Part shown: positions 1-10,053 of the stretch, piece by piece
Position numbering within the stretch: position 1 is the stretch's first letter
Layout: each line of letters begins with the position of its first letter
The notes under the pieces: model-generated
Database searches by the model: none
Told to the model about the DNA's origin: nothing
What the model saw: only the letters and a program-made list of their open reading frames with translations
Assembly (NCBI GenBank): GCA_026636295.1
Contig: CP089465.1
Coordinates: 248,001 to 312,000 of the forward strand
DNA from: Medakamo hakoo
Taxonomy: Eukaryota; Chlorophyta; Trebouxiophyceae; Coccomyxaceae
Length of the DNA: 64,000 nt
Reading direction: 5' to 3'
Made by a program: the position numbers and the translations under genes

Positions 1-73
1 GCGCGCGACAGGCCCTCCCCCCCCTCCCCCCTTCAATTTTTTGCACCCCCCCCTCCACCCCCGCCCCACCCAG

Positions 74-803
74 GCCTTTTACCGCCTGACCAACCCGGTC
101 CAACAACTGACCGCCTACGTCTGCGACACCGTCCGGTCCACCGTCCCCCGCCTCACTCTGACCGACGTGTTTGTCAAAAAAGAAGTCATCGCGGCCGCCG
201 TGCGGGACGAGCTGAGTAAGCAGGTCGGGTCGTGGGGGTACACCCTGCTGGGCGCCCTGGTGACGGACGTGTCGCCGGAGCCGTCGGTGCGGGCGGCCAT
301 GAACGAGATCCAGGCCCAGCAACGCCTGCGCCAGGCGGCCAAGGAGAAGGGTGAGGCGACAAGGGGAGGGGAAGGGCAGGCGCGCACACCCAGGCGGCCA
401 GCAAGCATCCCACACACGCGCCCACGCCCACACCACACCCACCCACCCACACACAGCCGAAGCCAACAAAATTCTGGCCGTCACCGCCGCGTCGGCCGAA
501 GCCGAGGCGAAGCGGCTGCAGGGCGAGGGCATCGCCAACCAGCGCAAAGCCATCGTGGCCGGGCTGCGCGAGTCCGTCCGCGCCTTTGACGGCGCCGTGG
601 ACGGCGTCAGCTCCAATGACGTCCTCGCCCTGATGCTAATGACGCAGTGGCTGGACACGCTGCACGCGGTGGGGTCGTCCTCCCGGTCCAACGCCGTGTT
701 CCTGCCGTCGTCGCCCGCGGCGTTCGGGGAGCTGTCGGCGCAGATCACGCAGGCGGTGCTGGCATCGGCGCCTCCGGCGGCGGAGATGATGAGCCGGGAG
801 TGA
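74..803 (+). CDS. Hypersensitive-induced response (HIR) protein, band-7/SPFH family, 5'-truncated by window edge
   Basis: Two exons are visible, 74..350 and 457..803, joined by a GT-AG intron (351-456) in phase 1; an AG acceptor at 72-73 shows that earlier exons lie outside the window. The 207 visible residues cover the C-terminal two-thirds of a HIR protein (usual length about 285). AFYRLTNP, the VFVKKEVI-type helix, the AMNEIQAQQRLR coiled-coil segment, GIANQRKAIVAGLR and VLALMLMTQWLDT all follow the plant HIR pattern in order. HIR proteins are SPFH/prohibitin-fold scaffolds that oligomerise on the inner face of the plasma membrane and are linked to defence signalling in land plants; the role in an alga is inference. 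The N-terminal membrane-anchoring part is not visible. The next gene starts 80 bp downstream on the same strand. Confidence 0.88.
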
Positions 804-883
804 GAGAGGCAGAGGGGCGGGTTGCAACCTTTTTTTTTGTTCCCATCCCACCCCCTTCCTTCTCACACCCTCCAAGAAGAAAA

Positions 884-1159
884 ATGGACGGCGAGACCGC
901 CGCCGGCCTCCTCGCCCGCGCTCGGTACTACTTGCAATTGGGCGAGCGGGACGCGGCCCGTCTGCACGTGGATCTGGCCATCGAATGGCTGACCGTGGCG
1001 CTGGCGGACGTGGAAGAAAACATGGACGGCGAGACCGCCGCCGGCCTCCTCGCCCGCGCCCGGTACTATTTGCGGTTGGGCGAGCGGGACGCGGCCCACA
1101 TGCACCTGGACCTGGCCATCGACTGGCTGACCGCGGCGCTGCGGGACGTGGAGGCGGCG
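884..1159 (+). repeat. Tandem direct duplication, 2 x 138 bp
   Basis: Copies at 884-1021 and 1022-1159 each begin with ATGGACGGCGAGACC. By hand alignment I count about 14 differences in the first 132 positions (close to 90% identity); the last 6 bases differ. The unit length is a multiple of three, so the duplication adds 46 residues to the encoded protein without a frame change. It looks like a fairly recent in-frame exon-internal duplication. Confidence 0.93.
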
Positions 1160-1723
1160 CGGCGGGTCGTCGAGGAGGCGCGGGCGGGCGCGGGCGAGGC
1201 GGGCGCGGCGGGCGCGGCGGGCGCGCCGCCGCTCGTCCACCGCCGCCGGGAGGACGGGGCCGCCGGCGCGGGCAACGGCGCGCTCCCTGGCCAAGACCAG
1301 CCAAGGACGCCTCCATGCGTCGGGCGGCGCATCGGCGCGTGCGTCTGCGGCGCTTGCGACACGTGCCTCGCCGGCCGGGGCGTCGGGTGGGTGGCCGCCG
1401 CAGCGTCCGCGGCCGCGGCGGCGGTCGGCACGTACGCCCGCGGCCGCCTCGCCGCGGTCTGGGCAGGGCGGGCTCGTGCCCGGCCTTCTACCGCCTTCTG
1501 CCGCCGCGTCGTGCTGGTGGCGCTCGGCGCCGCCGCCGCGTGGCTCGTGGCGGAGGGCGCGAGGCGGGCCCTGGGCCGACGACGGGTCGACGACGCCTGG
1601 GCCGCGCTCTCCTCGTCGCCGCTGGGCGGTCGTCGGGTAGGGTGGGGCGGGGCGGCGGCCACCCGGCGCATGCGCGTGAGCCTGGGGAGGAGGCGGGCGT
1701 GGCCGGACAGGTCTTGGTATTGA
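884..1723 (+). CDS. Unrecognised protein with duplicated N-terminal helical repeat and C-terminal hydrophobic segments
   Basis: An intronless 279-residue frame. I do not recognise the family. Residues 1-46 and 47-92 are near copies (MDGETAAGLLARARYYL...), each predicted as a helix pair rich in Ala/Leu/Arg with a TPR-like look, encoded by a 138-bp tandem duplication. The middle is Ala/Gly-rich and low-complexity. A Cys-rich patch (ACVCGACDTC, near residue 155) precedes an Ala-rich hydrophobic stretch and a second one (VVLVALGAAAAWLVAEGA) that could each cross a membrane; the tail is Arg-rich. The start is the first ATG, set in an A-rich context 80 bp after the HIR stop; the second repeat begins with its own ATG at 1022, a possible alternative start. 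The long frame alone is weak evidence at this GC, but the protein-level repeat conservation (many differences are synonymous or conservative) supports coding. Confidence 0.5.
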   Translation: MDGETAAGLLARARYYLQLGERDAARLHVDLAIEWLTVALADVEENMDGETAAGLLARARYYLRLGERDAAHMHLDLAIDWLTAALRDVEAARRVVEEARAGAGEAGAAGAAGAPPLVHRRREDGAAGAGNGALPGQDQPRTPPCVGRRIGACVCGACDTCLAGRGVGWVAAAASAAAAAVGTYARGRLAAVWAGRARARPSTAFCRRVVLVALGAAAAWLVAEGARRALGRRRVDDAWAALSSSPLGGRRVGWGGAAATRRMRVSLGRRRAWPDRSWY

Positions 1724-1880
1724 GGGCGGCGGCGGCAGCGGCGGCGCCCCCCCCCGTGCAGAGGAGAAGACGGACGGTCAGAAAAAAAACCGGGACGCGC
1801 GCGCGCGCGCCCCAAGGAGCCCTTTTTTTTTTCCTTTCCATCCCCCACATCCATCCAATCCACCGCGTGTGGTCCCCTCT

Positions 1881-2719
1881 TCACGCCTTGGGCGGCGGCG
1901 CCGCTTTCGCGGTGGGCGCCGGCGGGCCCGCCGCCTTCTTCCCCGCCGCTCCACCACACTCGCACCCCTCCACCACAAACCGGCCGCCGTCGTCGCCGGT
2001 CTGCGCCCGCGGGCCCGGCCCGCCCGCCGCCCACGCCGCCCCCGGAAACACCAGCCCGCCGTCGTCCCCGCCGAAGACGGCCAGCAACTCGACGGGCTCA
2101 CACCCGCCATTGGAGATGTAGCCGGTCACGCCCGGCCACAGCGCGGCCGCGTCGCCGGGCGCGGCCGGGTGCGAGACGTGCGCCGCGCTGCCGTTGCCCG
2201 CCGGCACGAGCGCGACGCCGACCTCGACCCGCGCCGGCACGGCGGCGCCCGTGTCCAGCACGTACATCAAGCCCGGCGCGCTCGGCACGTACGGGCCCAG
2301 CCCTGTGCAGGGCCCCAACCGGGTCAGGCGGGCGGCCAGGCCCAGGGACCGGCGGGCCGTGTTGTCCAGGCGCAGGCCGGGCGTGGTCAGGGCGGACAGG
2401 TCGACGGCCTGCGTCGACGGGCCGGCCGCCGCGCCATCGGCCGGGCCCAGCGCTGAGCGCAGGGGAAACACGATGTCCGCGCCACCGGCAGCGGAGAGGG
2501 CGGCGGCCGTGGAGCGGAGCGTCTTTTTCTCTGCATGGATGGATGGATGGATGGGCGAGGATGGGCCGTGGGAGGAGGAGCGGGAGTTGGGTAAGCGTGT
2601 GGCTTTTTTTTTTCGTTGATGGCAGGCCACGCCCCAATCCCCTCACCTTGGGCCGCCGCCGCGCTCACTAGTAACGCCACGTAGGCGCACAGCAGACTGA
2701 AGCCCTTGCCGCGCTTCAT
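1881..2719 (-). CDS. Secreted protein, possible degenerate cupin/germin-like
   Basis: Two exons, complement(2647..2719) and complement(1881..2530), separated by an intron with GTGAGG donor and CAG acceptor (phase 1), give 240 residues. Exon 1 encodes a near-perfect signal peptide (MKRGKGFSLLCAYVALLVSAAAAQ), so the product is probably secreted or enters the ER. The mature part has the rhythm of a germin-type cupin: a LSALTTPGLRLDN strand, LGLAARL, a VPARVEVGVALV strand, AALWPG followed by YISNG and VELLAVF, but I do not see the full set of metal-binding His/Glu residues. The C terminus is Cys/Gly/Ala/Pro/Lys-rich. The cupin call is a pattern-level guess; the secretion call is firmer. The gene converges with the repeat gene upstream (157 bp between stops). 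Confidence 0.6.
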
Positions 2720-2882
2720 GGTGAGGGCTCACTGGGCAGGGGATGGAAAGGCGCCCGAACCCCGAGAAAAAAGAATGCGTGTCTGGCGCGGCGGCTGCGC
2801 CAGGCACCCGCGCCCGCCTTCATTCCCTCCATCCCCCACGCCTCCCCCCTCCCCCCCTCTTACCAGCACACACACACCCCTC

Positions 2883-4310
2883 ATGCCTCCGCCCAAGCCC
2901 ACCGACCCCTTCCCGGGCGCGCACGTCCTCATCACCGGCGCCGCGTCCGGCATCGGCGCGGCCTTGGCGGCGTCCGCCACGTCCGCGGGCGCGGCCGCCG
3001 TCTCCATCCTCGACGTCGCGAGGGACGCCGGCGCCGCCACGGCCGCGTCCCTGGCCGCCCAGTCGCCGGTCCCCGGCTTCAAAGCCGCGGCGTTCACGGC
3101 AGACGTGACGGACGCCAAACAGGTGGGGTGTGGGTGGGAGGGACGGGGCGGACGGAGAGAGGAGAGAGAGAAACAGGCCGAGAAGGGGCACCCCTCCCCT
3201 GCCCCCCCCCCTGCCTGTGCCTGTAACAGACACCTCGACCCATCCAACCAACCAAAAAAAAACAGGTCCGGTCCGCCGTCGCCGCCGCCGTCACCGCCCA
3301 CGGCCCGGTCGGCGTCCTCATCGTCAACGCGGGCATCGGTTCCGCCGGTGAGTGCGGGGAGGAGGGGAGGGCGCGGGCGCGCGCCCGTCTTTCTCTCTCT
3401 CTCTCCCCGCTCACCCTCACCCCCACCCCTCCTGTGTCCCCCTCCCTCCCCCCACCCACCGTGCCGCCGCCACGTCACAGCCCTCTTCCTCGACGCGGAC
3501 CCGGCCCACTGGGCCCGGGTCTGGGCCGTCAACGTCCAGGGCGCCGTCCACACCCTGCACGCGGCGCTGCCGGCCATGGCGGCCGACGCGTCGTCGGCGC
3601 GCGGCGGGCCGGCCCGCCGCGCCGTCGTGCTCATGGGCAGCGCCGCCGGCTTCGCGTCCGCGGCCGGCCTGGGCGCGTATTGCGCCTCCAAGGCGGCCCT
3701 GCGCTCCATGGCCGGCACCCTGCGCCTGGAAATGCTGGCCCTGGCCCCCCACCTGACCGTCCACCTGGCCTGCCCCGGCTACGCGGACACGGCCCTCGTC
3801 CGGTCCGGCTGCGCGGGCGGCGGGGCCGCGAGCGCCGCGCTGCACGCCCACCTCGTCCCGCGGACCCTGCCCACGCCGTCGTCCGTGGCCGACGAGGTCG
3901 TGGTCGGCGTCCGGGCCGGCCTGTTCCTGATCCCGTCGGGCGGGGCGGGCGCGACGGCGCTGGCGGCCGCGTCGCGCGACCCCGGCGCGCCTGGCGTCGC
4001 GTGGGTCGCCCGCGCGCTCGGGCCGCGGCCCTACTTCCCCACGTCCCGCGTCGCCGCCGCCCTCACCACCGCCGCGGGCTGGGCCGCAGAGGTCGGCGCC
4101 GCCCCGATCTTGGCCGCGGCGGCCCTGTGGTTCCGCGGCGCGCTGGAGACCAAGACGGGCGCCGCGCTCGCGACCGTGGGCCTCGTGCCCGGCGTCGTGC
4201 CGACCGAAGCCAACGCCCGCCGGGCGACGACGGGGGGTGGGGGCGTCAGCGGCGACGGCGGCAATGGTGGTGGGGCGCCTGTGACGCGCGCGCGCCGCAA
4301 GGTCCAGTGA
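2883..4310 (+). CDS. Short-chain dehydrogenase/reductase, 3-ketodihydrosphingosine reductase (TSC10/KDSR)-like
   Basis: Three exons, 2883..3122, 3266..3347 and 3481..4310, give 383 residues; both introns are GT-AG and the first acceptor is preceded by nine A's. Classical SDR features are intact: TGAASGIG (18-25) for NAD(P) binding, NAG (101-103), WAVNVQG Asn near 125, and a catalytic Ser near 161, Tyr near 174 and Lys near 178 (YCASK). The sequence from LFLDADPAHW through GAVHTLHAALPAM to LEMLALAPHLTVHLACPGYADT resembles TSC10, which reduces 3-ketosphinganine in the ER during sphingolipid synthesis, and the C-terminal hydrophobic stretch (PILAAAALWF) fits a membrane-associated enzyme. However, the N-terminal membrane helix of KDSR is missing, so another lipid-type SDR substrate is possible. 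The tail (4220-4305) is Gly/Arg-rich. Confidence 0.8.
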   Translation: MPPPKPTDPFPGAHVLITGAASGIGAALAASATSAGAAAVSILDVARDAGAATAASLAAQSPVPGFKAAAFTADVTDAKQVGCGWEGRGGRREEREKQAEKGHPSPAPPPACACNRHLDPSNQPKKNRSGPPSPPPSPPTARSASSSSTRASVPPVSAGRRGGRGRAPVFLSLSPRSPSPPPLLCPPPSPHPPCRRHVTALFLDADPAHWARVWAVNVQGAVHTLHAALPAMAADASSARGGPARRAVVLMGSAAGFASAAGLGAYCASKAALRSMAGTLRLEMLALAPHLTVHLACPGYADTALVRSGCAGGGAASAALHAHLVPRTLPTPSSVADEVVVGVRAGLFLIPSGGAGATALAAASRDPGAPGVAWVARALGPRPYFPTSRVAAALTTAAGWAAEVGAAPILAAAALWFRGALETKTGAALATVGLVPGVVPTEANARRATTGGGGVSGDGGNGGGAPVTRARRKVQ

Positions 4311-4459
4311 AGCGAGGGAGTGAGAGAGGGAGAGAGAGGGAGAAAGGTTTCTCGGGTGGGTGGTGGTTTTGCTCCCAGTCGTGTTGCGTCCGCCCCCCTT
4401 CCCATCCCGCCTCTACCTCCCCTCCCTGTATTCACAACGCGCACCATTCCTCCCCACAC

Positions 4460-6444
4460 TCACGCCACGCTCTCCCCGTCCAGCCAGCCCCAGTTGGCCC
4501 ACGCTTCCAGAGCGGCCATGGACACGAGCCAGCCCCACTCCAGCCACGCGGTGGCGCTCAGGCGCGCGCGGACGGTCGCGCCCGCCCACCAGGCGGACGC
4601 CGCGCGGCGGACGCGGCCGCCGCCGCCGCCGCCGCGCCCGGCGCCGCGTCCGGCGGCGGCCGCGACGGCCACCGCGGCCGCGGCGGCCAAGTCAGCCCGC
4701 ACCGCCGCCCGGGCCGCGAACCCCGACGGGGCGCCGGGCGCCAGGGACTGGCCCTTGCACCCGGCAAAGGGCGTGGGCGTGAGCGCGGCCGCAAACGCGG
4801 CCTCGGCCTTTGGGCCCGCCCGGCGGGCGGCCAGCCCGGCCCGGAAGCACTCGATCTGTTGTTTGGGCCCGTGCGGCACGTTGAACCAGACCCAGTCGCA
4901 CGCCAGCCCCAGGCGCGGCCGGCGGCCCAGGAAGGCGTACGAGTGGAGGTCGGCCAGGCCGAGGCCGCCGCCAGCTGGCGGCGCGCCGTCCGCCGGGCCG
5001 AGGCCGGCCAAGAAGGACGGGCGGTCGTTCAGCGCACACCCCAGCGCCACGATGATGACGTCCGCGTCCAGGTTGAACGCCGACCGGGGCGGTGGGGACC
5101 CGGCCCCGGCCGACGCCGTGTCCGCGTCGACGCCGGACAGGGCCAGGCCGCCGGGGCGCACCGCGTCCACGACGCCGGCCACCACGCGCACCCGCCCGCC
5201 CCGCACCAGGCGGAACCAGCCGTCGTGGCACTGGCCCGTGAACAGGCGGGGGCCGGACGGGGACGGCGCCAGACCCGACAGGCCGCAGCGCGCGTACAGG
5301 CGGCCCAGCCAGGCGTTGAGGGACGCGGACGCCACAGCGCGCACAGCGGCGCCGGCGCCCCACCCCCACCTGGCCGCCGGGCAGGCCGCGGCCGCGGCGA
5401 TGGCCAGCTGGCGGGAAAAGGGCGCGATCCACCGGTCCCGCCCCGGGCGGCACAGCAGCGTGACGGACGCCGCGCCCGACGCCGCCGCGGCTTCCGCGGC
5501 TTCCAGGGCAAAGGCGCCCGAGCCGAGGACGACGACGCGCTGGGCGCGTGTGCGCGTTTTTTTTTGTGCGGGGCGGCAGGTGAGGGGGGACAGGAGTGTG
5601 TGTGTGCGTGTGAGTGTGTGTGTGCCCGCCGCTCCAGGCGCCGCACCCGCCTCCTTACCTTGCCGCCGACGGCGCCCGGGTCGCCCGCCACGCAGTCGAC
5701 GCCGCCGACCCTGCCGGCAAAGCTGACCGTCCCGGCGAAAATGCGGCTGCCCTCCTCCAGGCCGGGCGGCAGCCCGCGCTCGGACGGCGACAGCTGGCGA
5801 CCCAGCAGGCCAGTCGCCACGACGACGCTGTCCGCGCCGACGCGGTGCCGGCTGGCGGTCGGCGCGCCACCCGCCCGCCGCCCGCCCGCCCCGCCGCCGC
5901 CGCCGCCGCCGCCCTCGACCCACTCCACCCAAAACCCGCCGGCGGGGCCGCCCTCTGTCACGGCCGTCACGGTCGCGCCCCGCCGAGTCAGGCCCGCGAC
6001 GCCGGCCTCGTGGCCGTACTGCTCAACGGCGGCGCGGACGGTCGGCGCGTCGACGCGGGCGAGGGCGGTGGGGGCGCGGGCGGCCGCGGCCGCGGCCGTG
6101 CGCCGCCACCACCACTCGCCCCGCGCGTCGCCTCCTCCTTCCGCGCCCGCTTGCTTCGTCAGCCGGGGCGGCCCGGGCGGCGCGTCCCACTCGTACAGGC
6201 AGGACGCCGCTTGCAGGCGGGAGTGCGCATTCGCGGCCGTCGCCCACACGCCGCCGGCGGGCACGGGCGCCGGGGACGCCTCCAGGACGAGGACCGACGC
6301 GCCGTCGCGCGCCGCGAGCGCGGCCGCGGCCAGGGTCCCGCACAGGCCGCCGCCGATGACGACGACTTCGACGGGCGGGTGGCTGGTGATGGGGGGAGGG
6401 GCGGGCGCCGGACCGGCGGCGGCGCGGCGGGTGGAGGGCGGCAT
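4460..6444 (-). CDS. FAD-dependent monooxygenase (FMO-like flavoprotein)
   Basis: Two exons, complement(5659..6444) and complement(4460..5539), joined in phase 0 (GTAAGG donor; acceptor downstream of an A9 run), give 621 residues. A first Rossmann motif, GGGLCG at 31-36 with an acidic Glu at 55, binds FAD; a second, GSGAFA at 268-273, is placed where FMO-type enzymes bind NADPH. The order FAD motif, HSRLQ-like region, NADPH motif and an ATG-like VVVATG/VIIVALG pair matches flavin-containing or Baeyer-Villiger-type monooxygenases, which oxygenate N, S or C=O groups using NADPH and O2. The fingerprint F-x-G-x3-H-x3-W/F is only partly visible (FAGTVSFAG), so the subclass is unsure. A Trp-rich C-terminal stretch (SAWWAG, EWGWLVS, WANWGWL) may be a membrane anchor. 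It is tail-to-tail with the SDR gene (149 bp between stops). Confidence 0.8.
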
Positions 6445-6643
6445 GATGCTTGGGGACGGGCGGGGAGGGGAATGGGGGAGAGAGAGAGGGGGGGGGGGAG
6501 GCGGACGGTCGCGCGCCGGGCCCGCCTCCATTTTTTGTCCAGTCCACCCCGTTTTTTTTTTCTGTACGCAAAGAAAAAACTGACACACGCACGCCCCCCT
6601 CCCCCTGCCCACCCATCTCCACCCCTCTCCTCCACCCCTCCTC

Positions 6644-8420
6644 TCAAATGCGCACCGCGTAATCGCCCGCCACGCACAGCTTGCGCACCCACTTGTCCAC
6701 GCCGTACCCGCCCTTCTCCCACACTTTCAGGTACTGCACGCGCAGGCCGGACGCCGCGTACGCGGGCAGGGAGAAGGACAGCGAGGCGGGCGGGCGGGAC
6801 CAGGGCCGGGCCTCGCGCGTCGTCGCGACCAGGTCGACGTTGGCCAGCAGCGTCGCCTCCGTCTGGCCGGGCACGCGCCGCATCTTCCAAATCACCGCGC
6901 CCTTTTTGGGGTCGTACTTGGCCTTGCCGGCCGACACGTGGCAGGCCGCCGCCGCCGTCGTGGGCGGCACCGGGACGGCCAGGCTCACGCCCGTCGCGGC
7001 CAGGCGGGCGTCGAAGCCCGCCTTCAGGCGGACGGCCACCTCCACGCGCGTGCGCCCGACGTGCGTGACGGTCGGCAGGACGCGGAAGGGCAGGGCCACG
7101 CCGTCGGCGCACCGGTACCGCATCAGCTCGAACTCGCCGTCGGGCGGGACGAAGGCGGCGACGCGGTCGGCGTTGAACCGGCCCAAGTTGACGCACGGGT
7201 GGAAGGTGACGTCCTGGGAAGGGTGTGTGTGTGTGTTTTGTTGGGGTGTGTGGGGTGGGTGGGGTGGGTGGGGCGTGGGCGTGGGCGTGGGGACAGGACA
7301 CGCACACCCCCCTCCCCTCTCTCCCCCCTCCGTCCCACCCCTCCCCCCCACACTCCCCACGCCACAAACGCACCTCCACCCGGTCGTTCAGGCCCAGCTT
7401 GACGTCCGGCATGCCGGACAGGAAGGCCTTCATCGTGACGCGCCCCACGACTTCGGCGCGCAGCGTCGCGCCGCGCGACGACACGAGCGCGTCGACCGTC
7501 TCGACGATGTCCAGAAACACTTCGTTGCGCTTGTATTTGATTCCCGGCGGCCGCCAGCCGACCGCGCCCGTGACTTGGAGCGTGGCGGCCGCGGCCTGGG
7601 CGGCGCGCTTGGCGGCGGCGCCCGACCCGCCGCCCAGCGACGCCAGGCCGCCGCCGCCCAGGGCCGCGCCCAGCAGGCCGCGCTGGAAAATGTAGGCTTT
7701 GAGGGCCGCGGGGTCGGTGACCTGGGGCACGCCCCAGTCCGCCACCTCGTCCAGCAGCTCCAGGACCAGGACAAAGTTGGAGCGCAGGGCCGCCTCCGTG
7801 CACTCGCCGCCGCAGTAGGACCGGATGGCGGCGACGGTGCGGGACAGCACGCTGAGGCCGGCCATGGCATTGCTGTTGGAGCCGCGGGGCGCGAGGGCGA
7901 TGACGTGGACGTCGTCGGCGCGCAGGTGCAGGACGGACGCCGAGCCGAGCTGTGTGCATGTGTGAGTGTGTGGAATGGGGGTGGGTGTGGGGGCGGCGGT
8001 GGGTCGGCGCGCGCGAGGGGGGGGGGCGCCACGCACACGCCCCTTCACCCCGCCCTCGAGAGCACTCACCTGGCGCACGGGCGGCGGAGCGGCGTGCGAC
8101 CGGGACGCGGAGGGGCCTGCGCCCAGGATGTGGGTGCGGAAGGCGGCGACGAGGGACGGGCTGCGCGTGTGGGGGTGGGCGGGGGAAGGGGGGAGGGGAG
8201 GAGGGGGCCATGGTCAAGCGTGCGCGGAGACCGAATGGGTGCCCGCCCGGAGCACGGACACGGACCGAAAAAACGACGCGCCCGCGGCCTCCCAACACAC
8301 GCCGCCGCCTCCCCCCACGCCCACGCCCACCCAAGCTCACTCTGGCTCGTCCCGGTAGTGGCGGGCGAGCAGGACGTCGCCCTTCAAGTTTAAAAAGTAG
8401 ATGGAGGAGAGCGCGGACAT
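6644..8420 (-). CDS. AP2M: AP-2 complex subunit mu (clathrin adaptor medium chain)
   Basis: Four exons, complement(8341..8420), (8070..8160), (7374..7949) and (6644..7213), give 438 residues, the usual mu length. The N terminus (SSIYFLNLKGDVLLARHYRDE) is the longin-type start of plant AP-2 mu; TLQVTGAVGWRPPGIKYKRNEVFLDIVETVD, FLSGMPDVKLGLND, VNLGRFNADRVAAFVPPDGEFELMRYR and SGLRVQYLKVWEK mark the mu-homology domain that binds YxxPhi sorting signals and PIP2. Against plant AP-2 mu, only the acidic/Lys-rich loop before DVTFHPCVN appears shortened. The product is a core subunit of the AP-2 tetramer, which loads cargo into clathrin-coated pits at the plasma membrane. All introns have GTGAG(T/C) or GTGCGT donors. 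The gene is divergent from gamma-CA (420 bp between starts). Confidence 0.96.
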
Positions 8421-8840
8421 TGGGCCCCGCGTTCACAGCGCGTGTGTTTGGACCGTGTGTTTTTTCGATGGGGCAGGCGCGCTCCAACAGGGCGCAGTCA
8501 AGAGGGAGGTCCAGACGCCTGGCTCTCCGGCGGGCGCGGGTGGGATGGGCCAGGGAGGCGGGTGCCAGGCCCGTCGGTCGGTTTTTGTCGCGCCCGTTCG
8601 CAGGCGCGCGGCGGAAGGGGGCTGTGAAGTCCCCTCCCCCCCCTTCACACCGCTCTTCTGTTTTCACGCGCGGCTCAGGGCCCGGCACACAAGCGCTGAT
8701 TCCCCCTTCGGCGCACACGCCCTGAGACGCACGGCCACCCGCTGAAAGCCCCGGCCGTTCTGATTGGAAGGGCAACAGAGCGCCCCGAGCACACCTCGCT
8801 CTTCATTTGCCCGCGCCGTTGCCGTCCCTCTCGCAGCAAA
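8421..8840. promoter_or_regulatory. Divergent intergenic region between AP-2 mu and gamma-CA genes
   Basis: This 420-bp gap lies between two starts pointing outward, so it must contain both promoters and 5' leaders. I see no convincing TATA box, a T7 run at 8460-8466, and no conserved coding signal on either strand. The functional assignment is positional only. Confidence 0.5.
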
Positions 8841-9782
8841 ATGTCGTCGCCCGCGCCCCTGCGCCTCTTAGGAGGGTTGTGCCGCGGGTTTGGCAAGGCG
8901 CTGGACGGCGTGGGCAAGGCCCTTCAAGGCCGGCTGGCGTCGCCGGAGAAAGGTGAGGGTGTGGGACGGGGCGCGGGAAGAGGGGTGGGGGGTGCGGCGC
9001 TCGGCGTCGATCGGCCCGCGCCCCGCTCGACCTCCCCGCCCCCCCTCCTCCACCCTCCACTCCATCCCCGTCACACCCCATCAACCACCACAGTCTCCGC
9101 CCACCGCACCCTCCTCCCCTGGGCCGGGGTGTCCCCCTCCCTCGCCCCGTCCTCCTTCGTCGCGCCGTCGGCGTCCGTGATCGGAGCCGTGAGCCTGGGA
9201 GAGCGGGCGTCGGTGTGGTACGGCGCGGTGCTGCGCGCCGACGTCGGGGCCATTTCCGTCGGGCCCGACTCCAACGTCCAGGACAATGCGATCATCCACG
9301 TGGCCCGCCACAACGCGGCGGGCACGGTGGCGGGGACGACCATCGGGGCCCGCGCCACGGTCGGGCACGGCGCGATCGTGCACGCGGCGTCCGTCGGCGA
9401 CGGCGCGTTTGTGGGCATGGGGTCCGTGCTCCTGGACGGGTGCGTGGTGGAGGCGGGCGCCATCGTGGCGGCCGGCGCCCTCGTCCCGCCGGGGACGACG
9501 ATTCCGGGCGGCGAAGTGTGGGGCGGGCGGCCGGCCCGCAAGTTGAGGGCCGCGGCGCCGGGCGAGGCGGATTTCGTCGCGGCCGCGGCCACCCGGTATG
9601 CCGGGCTGGCGGCCGTCCACGCCGCCGAGGCGGCGTCGTCCCCGGCCGAGCGGGCGGACGCGGCGGCGCGGCGGGCCGACGCCCGGGAGCGCGGAGCCGA
9701 CTACGACTCCCACCTGGGCCTGGCCCGCGACCCGGTGAGCCGGGACGTCCTGCCGTCGCCGGGGAGCCACCTGCCCGCCTGA
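8841..9782 (+). CDS. Gamma-type carbonic anhydrase-like subunit of mitochondrial complex I
   Basis: Two exons, 8841..8952 and 9094..9782 (phase 1, GTGAGG donor), give 266 residues, the normal plant gamma-CA length. The N terminus (LLGGLCRGFGKALDGVGKALQGRL) matches the plant leader before the left-handed beta-helix, which is marked by hexapeptide turns: SVWYGAVLRADV, ISVGPDSNVQDNAIIHVAR, TIGARATVGHGAIVHAASVGDGAFVGMGSVLLDG, IVAAGALVPPG and GEVWGGRPARKLR. The three zinc-ligand His positions (IIHVA, VGHGAIVH) are present, so this copy may bind metal. In plants and algae these proteins form a trimeric domain on the matrix side of the complex I membrane arm; catalytic activity in vivo is not settled. 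The C terminus continues past the helix with the usual Ala-rich helical region. Confidence 0.95.
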   Translation: MSSPAPLRLLGGLCRGFGKALDGVGKALQGRLASPEKGEGVGRGAGRGVGGAALGVDRPAPRSTSPPPLLHPPLHPRHTPSTTTVSAHRTLLPWAGVSPSLAPSSFVAPSASVIGAVSLGERASVWYGAVLRADVGAISVGPDSNVQDNAIIHVARHNAAGTVAGTTIGARATVGHGAIVHAASVGDGAFVGMGSVLLDGCVVEAGAIVAAGALVPPGTTIPGGEVWGGRPARKLRAAAPGEADFVAAAATRYAGLAAVHAAEAASSPAERADAAARRADARERGADYDSHLGLARDPVSRDVLPSPGSHLPA

Positions 9783-9826
9783 GGAGGGGTGGGTGGGGTG
9801 GGTGGGTAGGTGGACGGTGGACGGGA

Positions 9827-9873
9827 GGGGGGGGGGGGGGGGGGGGGGGCGCGCGCGCGCGCGTGTGTGTGTG
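9827..9873. repeat. Compound simple repeat: G23, then (CG)n, then (GT)n
   Basis: About 23 consecutive G's (9827-9849) are followed directly by alternating CG and then GT dinucleotides, in the 271-bp space between the convergent gamma-CA (ends 9782) and AP-1 sigma (ends 10054) genes. The rest of this gap is G- or C/T-rich with no gene. Confidence 0.95.
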
Positions 9874-10053
9874 ATGTGCGCGGCTCCAGGGGCTGACGGG
9901 GGGCGGTCGCTGCGTGTGTGGTTTCCTCTGTCCGCCTGTGTGTGTGTCGTGCGCCTGCCTCCCAACCGGCGTGTTCTACCATTCCCTTTTTTTTTCCCTT
10001 CCACCCGCGCCCCACCACACCCTCTCTCCCACCCACCCCCTCTCTCTCTCACC

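Noticed and set aside
3434-6583. A 1049-codon plus-strand frame across the SDR and FMO genes
   Set aside because: It lies in the wrong frame of the SDR exons and antisense to the FMO; composition only.
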